From assembly GCA_023376005.1 (NCBI GenBank), contig CM042152.1:88273465-88337464 (forward strand): a DNA stretch of 64,000 bases, in the 5' to 3' direction. Both the position numbers and the translations under genes were made by a program. Each line of letters starts with the position of its first letter. The first letter of the stretch is position 1. This document shows, piece by piece, positions 42,439-53,820 of this stretch. The notes under the pieces were generated by a model. It was not told the origin of the DNA and did no database searches. It was given only the letters and a program-made list of their open reading frames with translations. This DNA is from Doryteuthis pealeii. Taxonomy: Eukaryota > Mollusca > Cephalopoda > Myopsida > Loliginidae.

Positions 42439-42647
42439 TCAGTTTATTGAGTAAAATAAAAAAAAAAAGTTTTTTTTTTATCATTATTAATATTACTGAC
42501 CAACATTGTCTACCCCTGTCATTTCTTAAGAAATTTTATAATTCTCTTCTCCTTTCATGTTTTATCTTTCTCAACAAAGAACTACAAGGTTCCTTTTGTA
42601 ATGGAATAAAAGTGTAATATCCTTTGATAGATCAGTGAAAACTTTTC
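42011..42647. other. Unassigned spacer with poly(A)
   Basis: A run of about 28 A lies at 42406-42433. No recognised gene. Confidence 0.4.
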
Positions 42648-43079
42648 TGTCAAATTGGAGTTGTCTGCCCGTTTAGTTTCGCTGGTTCCCGCTAGGGGCC
42701 TTGGGTATTTAAGTGGCTGATTTGAACTTCTCTTTCTCTCTTTACCTGCTGCTCGCTATGAGACCACATGGGTTAGACACGGTCTACCCCTTTCTCGTTG
42801 GGGCTTCGGCCCTTAACACAGGCCACTCACTGCTAGTAAGTCTCTTATACGATATATGACTATCCTTTAGTCATGTATCCGTAACTACGTTTTTATGTAC
42901 ATTTAGGTATCTCTTTGATACCTAAATATCTTGTATTTTACCATTCATGAATGTGTCATTATCTCTACTTTTGTATGTATGTTTATGTACACTTTATCTA
43001 ATTTATGTATCTCATCATATGCTGTATACCCATTAAATGTTTTGTCTATCAACCTTTGTCAGAGTTTGTTTGCGTTACA
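42648..43079 (+). mobile_element. LTR-A, 432 bp
   Basis: ttgtctgcccgtttagtttc, cgctaggggccttgggtatt, taagtggctgatttgaactt and ttctcgttggggcttcggcc match the family. It ends ttgcgttaca. A duplicated track of gtatct/tacctaaata words fills the centre (42900-42930). The 5' boundary is less certain than the 3' one, and no target duplication is visible. Confidence 0.8.
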
Positions 43080-43159
43080 ATGAGTTATGACTTCATCATA
43101 ACCTTTGAATCTTACACCACCAAAGAAAAGGTTTCATCTAGAATTATTCTAATCCTTTT

Positions 43160-43690
43160 TTTTGGTTTGTTTTATGGCCTATCAACCACGGTGGGTTATT
43201 TAATGCCAACAAAGTTTTGAAATAAATTAATTCTTAATGGATAATCAAATTTTGTTTATGAACTCATGTTTTTCTATTTAACCCATAGATGGGACCCTAA
43301 CAGGTAATACCACTTTGGGTCAGAGTGGACCAGGGAGCAATGGTGATGAATGGGTGCTCCACATTCCCCAAGCCTCCAGAACTGGAACCTCACCATCAGA
43401 TAGAGTTTAACATCATTCCCAGGACATGTAGACCCTCAGCCACCACCTTCTAGCACATATATGATAAAAAGGGTTGGGGCTTGCCATAAGGGCAATAGGG
43501 TTGGAGCAGTCATATAGGTGCTAGGGCTTGACATGACCAGCTGTCTAGCCTAAGTAAGGGTCTAAGTGGAGTGTTGCAGGTCATGGACTGCTCATATCCC
43601 AGGATTCCATTCTTAAGCATCACGGATCAACCCCCCCCCCGGCCACTAGAGGTGCAGTTGGTGTATTCTAATGCCCCAGCCGACAGGGTG
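43160..43690 (-). mobile_element. SINE-C, near full length
   Basis: Plus-strand order: ttggtttgttttatggccta, ggtgggttatttaatgccaa, gatgggaccctaacaggtaa, ccaagcctccagaactggaa, ccaccaccttctagcacata, gaggtgcagttggtgtattc, ccccagccgacaggg. Part of the middle (between ccagctg and tctagcc) is missing. Confidence 0.85.
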
Positions 43691-44554
43691 ATTATTCTAA
43701 GGCAATATTGTGTTCTTTCTAGTAATTCTGGTTACTTTCCATCAACTGCAGTATTAATTAGAACAGTACTTGTTCAAGTCAATCATTCGCTTCTCAAAAA
43801 CGTCTTGTACAAGTATTGGGGCTGTATGTCTGTGTACCTATAAGTATTGAAGTCAGTAAGTCTACTGTTGGTTTGAATAACAGCAGCTAACTAAGTAAAA
43901 CTTAAGCAGTGTCCAAGACAGTTGGTATATATAGAAATCAAGAATGACCCATTCATGTATTTTGGTGATTTGGGTCATTCCATTCCTTGAGTTCTGATTG
44001 GCTGATTGATTTGAATGACATTGTGGAGTCTTATATATATCCTGTCATTCTGCAGTAGACTTTGTGACATTCGGGTGTGTATTTAAGTTACAACTGTTTG
44101 TTGCCTTGTCTTCCCAGTTTGACGGTAATTGGAACTTTAATTATTCTTCAATACGCATGGTGATATGTGTATATGTTATGGATATATACTTACGTATATA
44201 CATACCTTGTGGGTGTGGATGTACATGTATATGTGTTGGTATCATGCAGATTTTTAGATAAGTGTATGTGTTGTATGTGTGTGTGTGTGTGGATATTTGT
44301 GTATAAATATGTAAATGTGCAGGGTGGTAGTAAGACTTCTGTACCCTAATTCTCAAATGGAAAATACTGGACATGAAAAGATGATTAGCCACAGTATAAA
44401 TTACATGGTTAGACATATTTTTGAGATTCATGACACCAGTGGAAAACAATAAGAATAGAAACATGGGGAAAGGCTATTAAGTGCCAACACACAGGCAATC
44501 AAAATGTAAATAGGATGGTTTATAAATATAAACACAAAGACTAAATAGATAAAT
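43691..44554. other. Unassigned spacer
   Basis: GT-rich imperfect repeats lie at 44180-44320. Frames here have no recognisable domain. Confidence 0.4.
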
Positions 44555-44812
44555 ATATTATTTCTTAGTATTATCTGCGTTATTCGGATTATTGTCCTCA
44601 TCTTCATTGATATCTATACAACGTTTTGGCCAATATGCCCTCTAGCCTTTTTCAGGTATTTCTTCTCAGACTCAGGACCCTCCTTTCCGACTCAGGAACC
44701 TTCTTTTTGAACTCGAGAACCTTCTTGTCATAATTGTGAGCCATCACGGAACTTTGAATAACGCAGATAATACTAATCAAGCCTCATCTCAAACATTCAG
44801 AGAAATAGTATA
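44555..44812. mobile_element. FB element, right arm shortened
   Basis: Left arm atattatttcttagtattat, ctgcgttattcggattattg, ttttggccaatatgccctct. Core units (in reverse) aagaaggttctcgagttc and aagaaggttcctgagtcg. The right arm retains only the outer end: aacgcagataatactaatca, agcctcatctcaaacattca, gagaaatagta. An internal deletion removed the inner right arm. Confidence 0.8.
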
Positions 44813-45339
44813 TTATTTCTTCTTCCAATCACTTCTTCTATGATTCCTCAAATGGCCAAAAGAGAAGATGGTCACTCCTCTTACACGAAGGGACAGACCA
44901 CCTGTAAATTTTATTTGAATTTTGCTTTAGCTTTTATCTGTATCTGTGATACACTTATTTTTAATTTGATTGGTTTTTAAAATATTTTTTTTCTGTTTTA
45001 ACTTCCAGCCTCAATTGTAAGCCACCCCAGGCAATTAATCATCTATATAACTAACATATACCCTCTCCCTCTCCCCCTTCCTTCATTCAAATGTCCCAGC
45101 TCCTCCTCCTTCCCACCCTCCCAAACTGAGACACCCTACCCTCAAAAATTTAGAAATTTAAACCCTTGTGTTCTCAGGAATTTCTTCAGTAATAACCATA
45201 TTTTTGCTCATGTCTGAGGCTGCTGCAGTGATGCAATTGAAATAAATTATTACAATGAAGCAAATTTAAAGTTTTTTTCCTTCATTTATTCTCTCTCTCT
45301 CTCTCTCTTTCTCTTTCTATATATATATATATGTAAAAG
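44813..45339. other. Unassigned spacer with pyrimidine tract
   Basis: A C/T-rich stretch at 45060-45135 and (CT)n at 45290-45320. No gene recognised. Confidence 0.4.
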
Positions 45340-45580
45340 TCGTCGAAGTGGCCTAAAGTCGGTATCAGCCAATCAGCTAGGGAGTCTATCCCCTTTTCAC
45401 TAGTGCTGGACCAAGGAGATTATTTTAGTATCTGAGGTGGGGCACTAGGCCTACCATCAGCTCCTTACTTTACTGCACAGATCCCTGTGCTACTCATACA
45501 CCGAGTTGGCGAGGGCCGGTATCCTACTAGGAGCCTTGTGGTTTCTAGTCGATTGCTCTACTGACTGAACTAACCTGGCC

Positions 45581-45583
<3 letters not shown>
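45340..45583 (-). mobile_element. SINE-A, near full length, reverse
   Basis: In plus order: tcgtcgaagtggcctaaagt, cggtatcagccaatcagcta, accatcagctccttacttta, gttggcgagggccggtatcc, ccttgtggtttctagtcgat. Both tRNA boxes are recognisable in reverse. A long AT tract (45583-45622) follows its tRNA end. Confidence 0.9.
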
Positions 45584-45622
<39 letters not shown>

Positions 45623-45626
<4 letters not shown>

Positions 45627-46599
45627 CTGGCAAATAGACAGCAATAAATTATATCTATAATTTTTTTAAGTGTTTTTTTTTTTAATATCTTGTATGTATG
45701 GATACATATCTCTCCCCTCTCTTTATCTATCTATATATGGAGGGAGAGAGCAACAGATGACCCCCAAGGCTTTTAATGACCCCATCCCACTTGCCAATAA
45801 TAAGCCAAGCTTCTCTGGAATTATGCAATTACCACACATAAAGATCACTGATCTGACTTGATATAGTAATTAAGGATAAGGTGTAAGAATTAACTGCTTT
45901 ATTGATGAGACCTGCCCAGCAGGCAGAAACCTATCTGAGAGTAGCTAGCAATTTGTACAAGCGCCAAAACGATGAAAGAGAAGGATTTGAAGAATTGGGT
46001 ACTGGAGTAAATCCATACATCCTGCATTAATACTTAGTCAGTTCAGATAGAGCCAAATTTCTATTTATGCAACAATAGATTGTTCATGGAAAACAGTCAT
46101 ATCCACTAAACACAGACAGCATTTAACTTGATGCTCTAACATACCAACAATGCAATTAGGTGTACTGTTTTATTTGCTGGTGATAAGTCTACCATATTCC
46201 ATTCTCTAGATTCATACATCTATAGAAGGGGGGAAAATATATGGGGGGAAATAGATATTCGAATCAAGAAGTTCGTGCTGAGGGGGGACCAAAAACAAGT
46301 GAGTTCACCGTCTTCTCTCAAGCCAGATTTTCTTATGGTCAACACATTCATCTTCGTCAAGCAGCTGGAAAATCCGTTGTCGTAGTCGAAATAATCTTTA
46401 ACAGTTCAAAATCACATTTCCTATTTAGTTTTGTTTCTGTTGGACTAAAATCCATTTCTTTACTGGGTCGTTCGCAAAGCGCTTCGTCGTTGTCGACTGC
46501 TTCTGCTGCTGCTGACTGCCCAGCGCTCGACTCACTTGTTATTTATGGACATATTTACCCAAACATCCAGGCACATCAGTCAAACCTCGCGTCCGTCTA
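45623..46599. other. Unassigned region with a 119-codon open frame
   Basis: The plus-strand frame 46241-46600 (MGGNRYSNQEVRAEGGPK at the start, a Ser/Ala-rich SASSLSTASAAADCPALDS stretch later) has no recognisable domain. The stretch 46440-46600 is richer in CG dinucleotides than its surroundings, which may point to a young insertion such as a retroelement leader. I do not call a gene. Confidence 0.3.
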
Positions 46600-46672
46600 G
46601 TGCTTAAATCGCATTTGTTTTTGCATGCGGAAGGACGCGAGTTCGATCCTGGCAGGCAAGACAATGTCTTGC
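46590..46672 (+). mobile_element. tRNA-like segment
   Basis: gcgtccgtctagtgcttaaa could be an A box, and gcgagttcgatcctggcagg has a good B box (gttcgatcc). The intervening arms do not pair convincingly and no acceptor stem is formed, so it is a tRNA-derived relic or SINE head at best. Confidence 0.4.
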
Positions 46673-46751
46673 TCTTTTTTCTTTCTCATTCTCCGTCACA
46701 ACATCCTACTAATACTATTTGAAACTCTAATTAAAACGATTATAGTCAAGT

Positions 46752-46868
46752 CATTCTGAAAACATTGGGTCTTGCTAGATCACTGAAGTTAAGCAGCGAT
46801 GAGCCTGTTCAATACTTGATTATATGACCACTTAAGCAACAGCAGATACTTTAAGCAATTTGAGACAC
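46752..46868 (+). mobile_element. 5S rRNA-derived SINE fragment
   Basis: gggtcttgctagatcactga, agttaagcagcgatgagcct, gttcaatacttgattatatg, accacttaag align with the 5S rRNA internal control region. The ensuing caacagcagatactttaagc is the family body. Confidence 0.8.
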
Positions 46869-46888
46869 ACACATACACACTCACACAT

Positions 46889-47112
46889 ATATATTTACCA
46901 ACTCCTCTGCACGAGCAGGATGTGACACAAGGTCAATTTCTTAAGCAGAGTTTAACAGGTTTGAATTCAGAGTTTTCCTTCTCCTGGACTGGTTGCCTAA
47001 CCAAGGTTAAAGAGCCCAGTCTGCCCTACTATTTACCCATAGCTGGAGGGAGAGTAGAATTCATACCTTTCCCAAGGGTATTAGCACTAAGTGAAATGCA
47101 ATTACCACGTTA
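46889..47112 (-). mobile_element. SINE-B, lacking the tRNA head
   Basis: accaactcctctgcacgagc, aatttcttaagcagagttta, agttttccttctcctggact, actatttacccatagctgga, cccaagggtattagcactaa. It stops at gaaatgcaattaccacg, before the head. Confidence 0.85.
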
Positions 47113-47217
47113 CTCGCACATATGTAACCACAAATATATTCTTAAATATACACACAGGAGGCACACCTGGCATAACAGTTATCATTGTACGAAATAGAAT
47201 CAGCGATTGTCAAAACT

Positions 47218-47312
47218 TGGATGAGGCTGTTTATGTTTCACTTTGCACTAATGCTCTTGGGAAAGGTATGAATTCCTGTCTTATCTCCCTCTCAATTATG
47301 GGTAAATAAGTA
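47218..47312 (+). mobile_element. SINE-B fragment
   Basis: tttcactttgcactaatgct, cttgggaaaggtatgaattc, ctccctctcaattatgggta. Confidence 0.7.
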
Positions 47313-47325
47313 AGTAAAGTAATTA

Positions 47326-47537
47326 AAGTCGTCGTGGTGGCCTAAAGTCAGTATCAGCCAATCAACGAGGGGGTCTATCCCCTTTTCACTAGTGCTAGAC
47401 CAATGAGATTATTTTAGTGTCTGAGGTGGAGCGCCACACCTACCATCAGCTCCTTACTTTACTGCACAGATACCTATGCTACTCATACGCTGAGTTGGCG
47501 AGGCGGGTATCGAACTAGGAACCTTGTGGTTTCTAAA
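47326..47537 (-). mobile_element. SINE-A, lacking the outer tRNA end
   Basis: gtcgtcgtggtggcctaaag, tcagccaatcaacgaggggg, accatcagctccttacttta, gaactaggaaccttgtggtt. It ends inside the tRNA-like head at tttct. Confidence 0.85.
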
Positions 47538-47664
47538 GGAAAATGAATTCAAACCAGCTGTACTCCACTTCAAAATTGATATTGTCCATAACAGATGGGT
47601 AAATATATACTAGCAGGAATCATGGAAACTTCTCTTTTTACAAAACAATCCTTTTTTTACTGTA

Positions 47665-47748
47665 AGCAAATTGATCCTTTGTTGAGCCAAAATGACTTGA
47701 TTAGGCATTAAATGATTCCAAAAAGGGTTGATTTGACATAAAACAAAA
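47665..47748 (+). mobile_element. 3' tail of the 5S-derived SINE
   Basis: aaattgatcctttgttgagc, caaaatgacttgattaggca, ttaaatgattccaaaaaggg, ttgatttgacataaaacaaa matches the body and tail of the minus-strand copy at 51574-51750; the 5S head is missing. Confidence 0.75.
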
Positions 47749-48862
47749 CAACAATCCTTCCATTGAAAATGCAAATCAAGTAGGCATGCCTGAGAAGATA
47801 GGCTTTGCCATGTTGGAGTGGGTGTGACACTAATTACCAATTAAGAATGAGATTTAAATAAATAAATATAGTTGTACAGTACATCAACTCATATATAGTG
47901 GTCATGTAATACTTGAAAAAAACAATGCTACTAGTTAACTCAAAACATATGCAATAGGCAAATATATATTTATGTTGATCAAACCTACAGTTTTTGAAGT
48001 ACATAAGAGAAAAAGAAGAAGACAATGGTTTATTTTCACACATTACACAATATAAACAATGTCACACAAAACCAAAAAAATATAATGTTGGTTATTGTAT
48101 TATTGTGTGGAGGATGATCACTAATTAGGACTGAGCCTATTCTAGTAGTGACCACCTCAGTTGTTTTTTTGTTTTTTTATTTAAAATTTTTTTTACATAG
48201 TTGGAGATTTATAGTAAATGGATTGTTGAGCTTTCACTGTATCTTTTATGATTAATGACATCAGATCAAATGGTTCATAAAACCTGGCTCTTGAATCAAG
48301 AAGTTTGAGCAATATGACTTCAGTATATTTACTGATAGATATTCATACATACTGATATATTCACACATGCATATATGTAACAAATATAAGTGTTAATGTT
48401 AGACTGCAAAGTATGATATATTACTTTATTTCTTTACATAATGTCAATATTACATACAGTTATCCAAAATAAATGTGTGTATGGGTGTGTATGTTCATAA
48501 TAATGATGACTGGTTCCTAGCAAGATTGACAATGAGTGTAACAGCTTCTTGATCAGATAAGGTATTTCATAGTTTGCCCAAATGGTCTCTCATCTACTCT
48601 TTTCTATATCAATCACAACATGTCAGTGAATTGACCTTTGTCTAGATATTTGATGAGGAAAGAGTTTTAAAATAATAAAATCATGTATTCAACAAAATCG
48701 TCTTAGCAATTATAGTAAACATGAACAACGTCAGATGAAAATTGAACTTGGTTTGTCATTTTCTTTTTTTTATGTTGATATCTGTCACAGTCAAATATAA
48801 TCATGCTGAGGTCATGCTTTTTTATATGGGAACATAATACAAGATAAAAAAGCTTAATAAGC
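47749..48862. other. Unassigned AT-rich spacer
   Basis: I see no recognisable gene or repeat. Confidence 0.4.
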
Positions 48863-49337
48863 TGTAGGGGATTATCTTCCCTTTGCCTGGAGGAGTTATC
48901 TTCCTGCTGTGTTGCCGTTTGTGGCCACCAGGGGACCTCTGGTATATAAGCGGCTGATTCAAATGCTTATCTCCCTCTTTCCTTACTGCCTCTGAACGAG
49001 CACATGGGTTAGACTTATGTCTACCCCCTTTTCGGTGGGGCTTTGGCCCCCTCCTTACATTACTGTAAGTCTTTTATATAGCATGGACTATCCTTTAGTT
49101 CCATGTCTGTAACATTTATATTTTATGTACATTTGGGTATCTCGTTTATACCTAAATAATGTATCTTGTATTTACCATTCATGAATGTGTCCTTTTATCT
49201 CTACTCTTATATCTTATTTGTATCTTATGTATCTATGTATCATTATGTATATTATCATTATGTGCTGTACACCTATTAGATGTTTTGTCTCACAACATGT
49301 CGGAGCTGTTGTTCAATTATTAACTTTGAACCTTACA
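48863..49337 (+). mobile_element. Solo LTR, LTR-A family, 475 bp
   Basis: Starts tgtaggggattatcttcc, ends tttgaaccttaca. Promoter-like ggtatataagcggctgattc; gttagacttatgtctacccc; gatgttttgtctcacaacat near the end. Four bases, aagc, flank both sides (48859-48862 and 49338-49341), as for Ty3/gypsy integration. With no primer-binding site after it, it is a solo LTR left by recombination. Confidence 0.85.
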
Positions 49338-50844
49338 AAGCAAACAGTTTTTTGGTTGTTGTAGTATCCTGAAATTATATTCCTGGTAAACATTTACTCC
49401 AAAAACACTGGCAGAATTAAATCCACCTATAGTATGATTATTATAATAATATTAGTATTACAGTCAGCATCTTGTGGCTTGCATGTGTCATAACTGGGTG
49501 AGAATTATGAGTTAATATGTAGCCCTCCTTAGTATAAATAGAAGATATCATAGTCATCTTGAGAAAAATAATTATAAAATAAGCTTACCTTTGAGATCAA
49601 ACCAGTTATAGGAAACATTTTTTTCTAAATACTGTAAAGTATCCCACTTACCTGTAAAAAAATAAAAAATAAATAAGTAAATAAAACATTTTTGAAACTG
49701 TCTTATTAATTTTAAAATAAACAAATAAAATATGTGGGGATACTGGAAAATCATAAAACATGCATGCTGTTAAGTTTGAGTTGTCTAACTTTGAATCAAT
49801 TTGATACACAGTTGTGTCAATTGGTTTTGGAGCTCTCCTGTTCTCTATTTTTAATAAAAATGGTGGACTATTGACATGTGTGTTGTCTCTGCACTTCTTT
49901 TCTTTCTTTCTTTTGGAAGTCCGTCGCAGATGATGATAACATCACTCCATATCTTCATTTATGATCCCTATGGTGGCTCATTAGTCCAATTCTGGACTTG
50001 CAGATGCAGTCACACACACATTGCAGGGGAAATTCCCATCTACATTTGGTTGTTCATGACGACGAAGATGTCGCAAAACTGCAATCCTGTTTATCTCATT
50101 ATTGAGCTGCTTAGCTCCTGTGTGGCAGGTGCTCACCAACCCTGTCCGTTGGAGGCCAGATCTTCCATGCTTGAAGGTGTGATGTTACATTCTCTGCACT
50201 ATTGTGGATGGAACTAACAAAACAATTCATTCTGCTGTTTAACATATTTATCATATAGTTTCTCAAGTTTTATCAATACTTTTAAAAATCATTCAACAAA
50301 AATAAAAAAAGAAGTAATTCCTTTCTTGGTTAAGCTAACAACTTTTGAACATCCTTTCTTTCATATAAAATAACTTGTAACATTTGCAAAAACCTTAAAA
50401 ACAAAAACAATATAAGACAATCAGAACTGATCTTAATTAAAATACTTGAGGTTATTTCTAATTAAGAACTCTGCAAAATTATTAACTGAACTTTCTGCTA
50501 AATCACGGAATTGTCTTTCTAAGATGTCAGTTCATCAGTGTCATGCATTTGACTGGTTGTTAGCACCAGCCAATCAGAGACTCGGTAGAGAGTTTTACAA
50601 TCATCCAAAATCAATAAAAACCAAACATCTGTGAGCATCTCATAATTTGGTAGATGGATCAGAGTTTGCTCATCTCTGATAGGGTCAGCCTGACGAGGGG
50701 AGTATGATGTTGAAAGACAAAACATCCCAATGACCCATGCATACTACATCACTGACGACACCTACCAGTGCCCCAAATGTAGGAGCATATATTTAAAGTA
50801 GCTGAACTAAAGAATCTAGAAAAGCAGGAAGATTATGGTTGGTT
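49338..50844. other. Unassigned spacer
   Basis: A 113-codon plus frame at 49876-50217 covers a GC-richer stretch (SLHIFIYDPYGGSLVQFWTC and later GAHQPCPLEARSSMLEG) and has no recognisable domain. It may be a dispersed repeat but has no second copy here. Confidence 0.35.
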
Positions 50845-50955
50845 GGTTTCTTGTTTAATGGGATATCAACCGTTATGGGTTATTTAATGCCAATGCCACC
50901 CTTGTAGAAGAACAGTAGTGGTACTTTTTTACCTGTAGCTGGGTGAAGATAATGA
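50845..50955 (-). mobile_element. SINE-C fragment
   Basis: ttggtttcttgtttaatggg, atatcaaccgttatgggtta, tttaatgccaatgcc, then diverges. Confidence 0.65.
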
Positions 50956-51005
50956 ATAGCAGCTTATCTGTAGGCATGTGAGCCTCTTTTAGTCTCTGTG
51001 TTTCA

Positions 51006-51085
51006 AAAAAATATTAACACTCTTTAACTCTAATCCATTGGTGTTAATTCACCAATGGATTAGAGATAAAGAATGTTAATTTTTA
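51006..51085. repeat. Inverted repeat, 36-38-bp arms, 6-base loop
   Basis: Left aaaaatattaacactcttta, actctaatccattggtg; right caccaatggattagagataa, agaatgttaattttt. Two or three mismatches. Confidence 0.9.
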
Positions 51086-51272
51086 TCTTTATTATGGACT
51101 CTCTCATCGATTTTTGATGCATGAGGCTTCATACACAATGAACACCCACACAGTGATTTGTTTATAGTGGTGAAGGCTTGTGTTGGACCATCCACACTTT
51201 TTGGCACAGTCGATAGGAAAGAATTGGTGCATCAAGGGTTGCCACAAACCCAATCAACGACCAACCTCAGGA

Positions 51273-51503
51273 ATTTTGAATTCAGAGTTATCCCTCTCCT
51301 AGATTAGTTACCTACCCAAGGTTGAAGGCCCAGTCTGCCCTACTATTTAACCCAAACCCATAGCTGGAGGAGAATATATGGATTCATGCCTTTCCCAAGG
51401 GTATTAGCACCATGTGAAATGCCAACAGCTTTGTCTAGGAATTGAACTGAATCGACGAGTCCATTTTCCATGACTTTAACCACTAGCCCACGTGCCTCCA
51501 TTT
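51273..51503 (-). mobile_element. SINE-B, near full length, reverse
   Basis: ttttgaattcagagttatcc, actatttaacccaaacccat, agctggaggagaatatatgg, cctttcccaagggtattagc, gaattgaactgaatcgacga, actttaaccactagcccacg. An (AT)n run follows at 51510-51557. Confidence 0.85.
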
Positions 51504-51505
51504 AT

Positions 51506-51560
<55 letters not shown>

Positions 51561-51573
51561 ATATTAAATTGTT

Positions 51574-51755
51574 AGTTGTTTTGTTTTACATCATATCAAC
51601 CCTTTTCAGGTAATTTAAAGCCAAATCAAGTCATTTTGATAAACAAAGGACTGATTGCTTACAGAACCTGCAGTTGCTTAAGTGGTTACCAAATTAAGTA
51701 TTAAACAGGCTCATCGCTGCTTAACTTTGGTGATTAGTAGGAACTGGTGCTTTCA
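51574..51755 (-). mobile_element. 5S-derived SINE, best full copy
   Basis: In reverse: ctactaatcaccaaagttaa, gcagcgatgagcctgtttaa, tacttaatttggtaaccact; body taagcaactgcaggttctgt, aagcaatcagtcctttgttt; tail aatgacttgatttggcttta, aattacctgaaaagggttga, tatgatgtaaaacaaaacaa. The tail parallels the SINE-C 3' end. Confidence 0.85.
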
Positions 51756-51813
51756 ATGTGAATTGACCATGATAAATACTGAATTGAAGATACATGCGCA
51801 CAAAAAGCCTCAC

Positions 51814-52074
51814 CATTTTATTTTAGGTGTATCTAACATAATGTATAAATCACTTGGTCAATGGTGACTATTAAGATTTTGTTATATAATTTGATAATGT
51901 TGCAATTTATAATGTCTTCAGCTTTGGATATCCTTCATACCAGTCAGTATGAAGGATATCCAAGCTGGAGACATTATAAATTGCAACATTGTTAAATTAT
52001 ATAACAAAATCTTAATAGTCACCAGTGACCAAGTGATTTATGTATCATGTTAGATACACCTAAAATTTAAAATG
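51814..52074. mobile_element. Large palindrome, about 127-bp arms, 6-base loop
   Basis: Left arm 51814-51940 and right arm 51947-52074 meet around cagtca. Inner ends gatatccttcatac / gtatgaaggatatc are exact; outer parts (attttaggtgtatctaacat) differ by a few substitutions and two small indels. No open frame. Confidence 0.9.
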
Positions 52075-52943
52075 TATAAGCTGTCAGAGCTTCTTCATTT
52101 TTTTAAAAACCAAACTGCTTATGGAAAATTACAATGTGACTAAATATCCTTTATGCTCTTTAGATAATAATATCTGAACAAAAAATGATTTATGCTTCTT
52201 TAAAAAAATTTAGCTAAAACAGTTTGAGCTTTTTGTTTTTTTTCTTTTGAGTATAGATAAGTCATTTCCTGAACAGTTCCTTATCTTTTTTCAATCATCT
52301 TGTAACAAAATTCTTAATCTTAAGCAATTTCCTGGAATCCTAGTTTGGAATAGCTTTAGAGTATAAAAAAAAAATGTTATTTTGAAATGATCCGCCTGTA
52401 CATGACAAGCCAAAAAAAAGAGGTTCAATAGAATCAATGCAGAAGAACTATTCTTAGTTAAGTTAAGATTTTAAAAAAAGAAATATTGTTACAAATAATA
52501 CACAAAGTCTATAAAGGCTTGCATAAGACTAATATATGAATATTAATATGCTTGTCCCTTAATCTTCTGACTGTTATCATCTTGCAACAGCCTCTGGTTA
52601 AAAGTGAGACTGTCCAAATCCTCTAAGATGAAAGGCAAAAATGTAAATTCTGATTATCTGGTGTTGCTTATCTGTTGAATTCTTATTTCTAATGAGTGTC
52701 GTCACCTCAGCTAAATAATGGACCAATCCATTTTTATCATAAAGAAAGAAGGGAAGAAAAAGGACATTCTACACAAAAAATATAATAAGAAAGAAAGAAA
52801 GAAAGAAAGAGAGTAGGGGAAAGATAGAGAGAGGGGGAAGTGATAATGCTAATCTGTTTCAATGAAAAGATGAAAAGAAAGAAAGAAAGAAAAAAAAGAG
52901 TGAGATGGAGAGTTAAATCAAGATTATCATACATAATGAACTA
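52075..52943. other. Unassigned spacer with purine tracts
   Basis: GAAA repeats at 52785-52830 and 52870-52890. No gene seen. Confidence 0.4.
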
Positions 52944-53300
52944 TTACATATTGAACTATTTGCAATAGCTCTTAAGTAAACACACCAACCATTGTAATAA
53001 TTAAATTATCATAGAGTGGTATATTCACAAGTTTACAAATAAATTAATACCTATAATTTTGTGTAAAATATTAAAAATAATTATTTGATAAACAATTAAT
53101 AGATGCATGCAACATTTTATTTTTACATATTGAACTATTTACAATAGCACTTAAGTAAACACACCAACCGTTGTAATAATTAAATTATCATAGAGTGGTA
53201 TATTCACAAGTTTACAAATAAATTAATATATAATTTTGTGTAAAATATTAAAAATAATTATTTGATAAACAATTAATAGATAACATTTTATTTGAGGGGG
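52944..53300. repeat. Tandem duplication, 179-bp period
   Basis: ttacatattgaactatttgc at 52944 recurs at 53123; the units share ttaagtaaacacaccaacc, gtaataattaaattatcata, tttgataaacaattaataga. The second unit lacks a few bases (taatacctat versus taatat; agatgcatgc is missing). Confidence 0.95.
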
Positions 53301-53349
53301 ACAGAACTAAGTTTCCATTTCAATTTGTTTTATTTTTTTTACTCCTTTG

Positions 53350-53477
53350 ATAGATTTGATGATTTTACTTACTTATGATACAAATCCTCTGACATTGAAT
53401 AATTAAACAATCCCTAGGCAATATCTTTCAAGAAATTAACTATGTACACCGCCGGAGGACTTTTTTTTTTGCTAGTA
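53350..53477 (+). mobile_element. Helitron-like 3' end
   Basis: gatgattttacttacttatg, caatccctaggcaatatctt, then accgccggaggac and ttttttttgctag followed by T. The same 3' region recurs in reverse at 57331-57460. Confidence 0.65.
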
Positions 53478-53500
53478 TATATAATAGAAGGATAAAAAGA

Positions 53501-53779
53501 AAGCGCGTGGTCTAATGGTTAAAGTCATGGGAAATGGACTTGTCACCCCGAGTTCAAATCCTGGGCATGGTAATTGTATTTCACTTAGCACTAATACCCT
53601 TGGGAAAGGTATGAATCTTACTTTCCCTCCAGCTATGGATAAATAGTAGGGAAGACTGGGCTCTTTAACCTTGGTTAGGCAACCGGTCTAGGAGAAGGAA
53701 AACTCTGAATTCAAACCTGTTGAACTCTGCTAAAAAATTGACCTTGTGTCACATCCTGCCTGTGTGGAGCGGTTGGTAA

Positions 53780-53795
<16 letters not shown>
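53501..53795 (+). mobile_element. SINE-B, near full length
   Basis: Head aagcgcgtggtctaatggtt, aaagtcatgggaaatggact, gagttcaaatcctgggc; body to gttgaactctgctaaaaaat, tcacatcctgcctgtgtgga; tail ggttggtaaatataatatat into an AT tract (53783-53816). Confidence 0.9.

Positions 53796-53816
<21 letters not shown>

Positions 53817-53820
<4 letters not shown>

Noticed and set aside
46752..46868. 5S rRNA gene
   Set aside because: Only the internal promoter half is recognisable, with many changes, and a SINE body follows.
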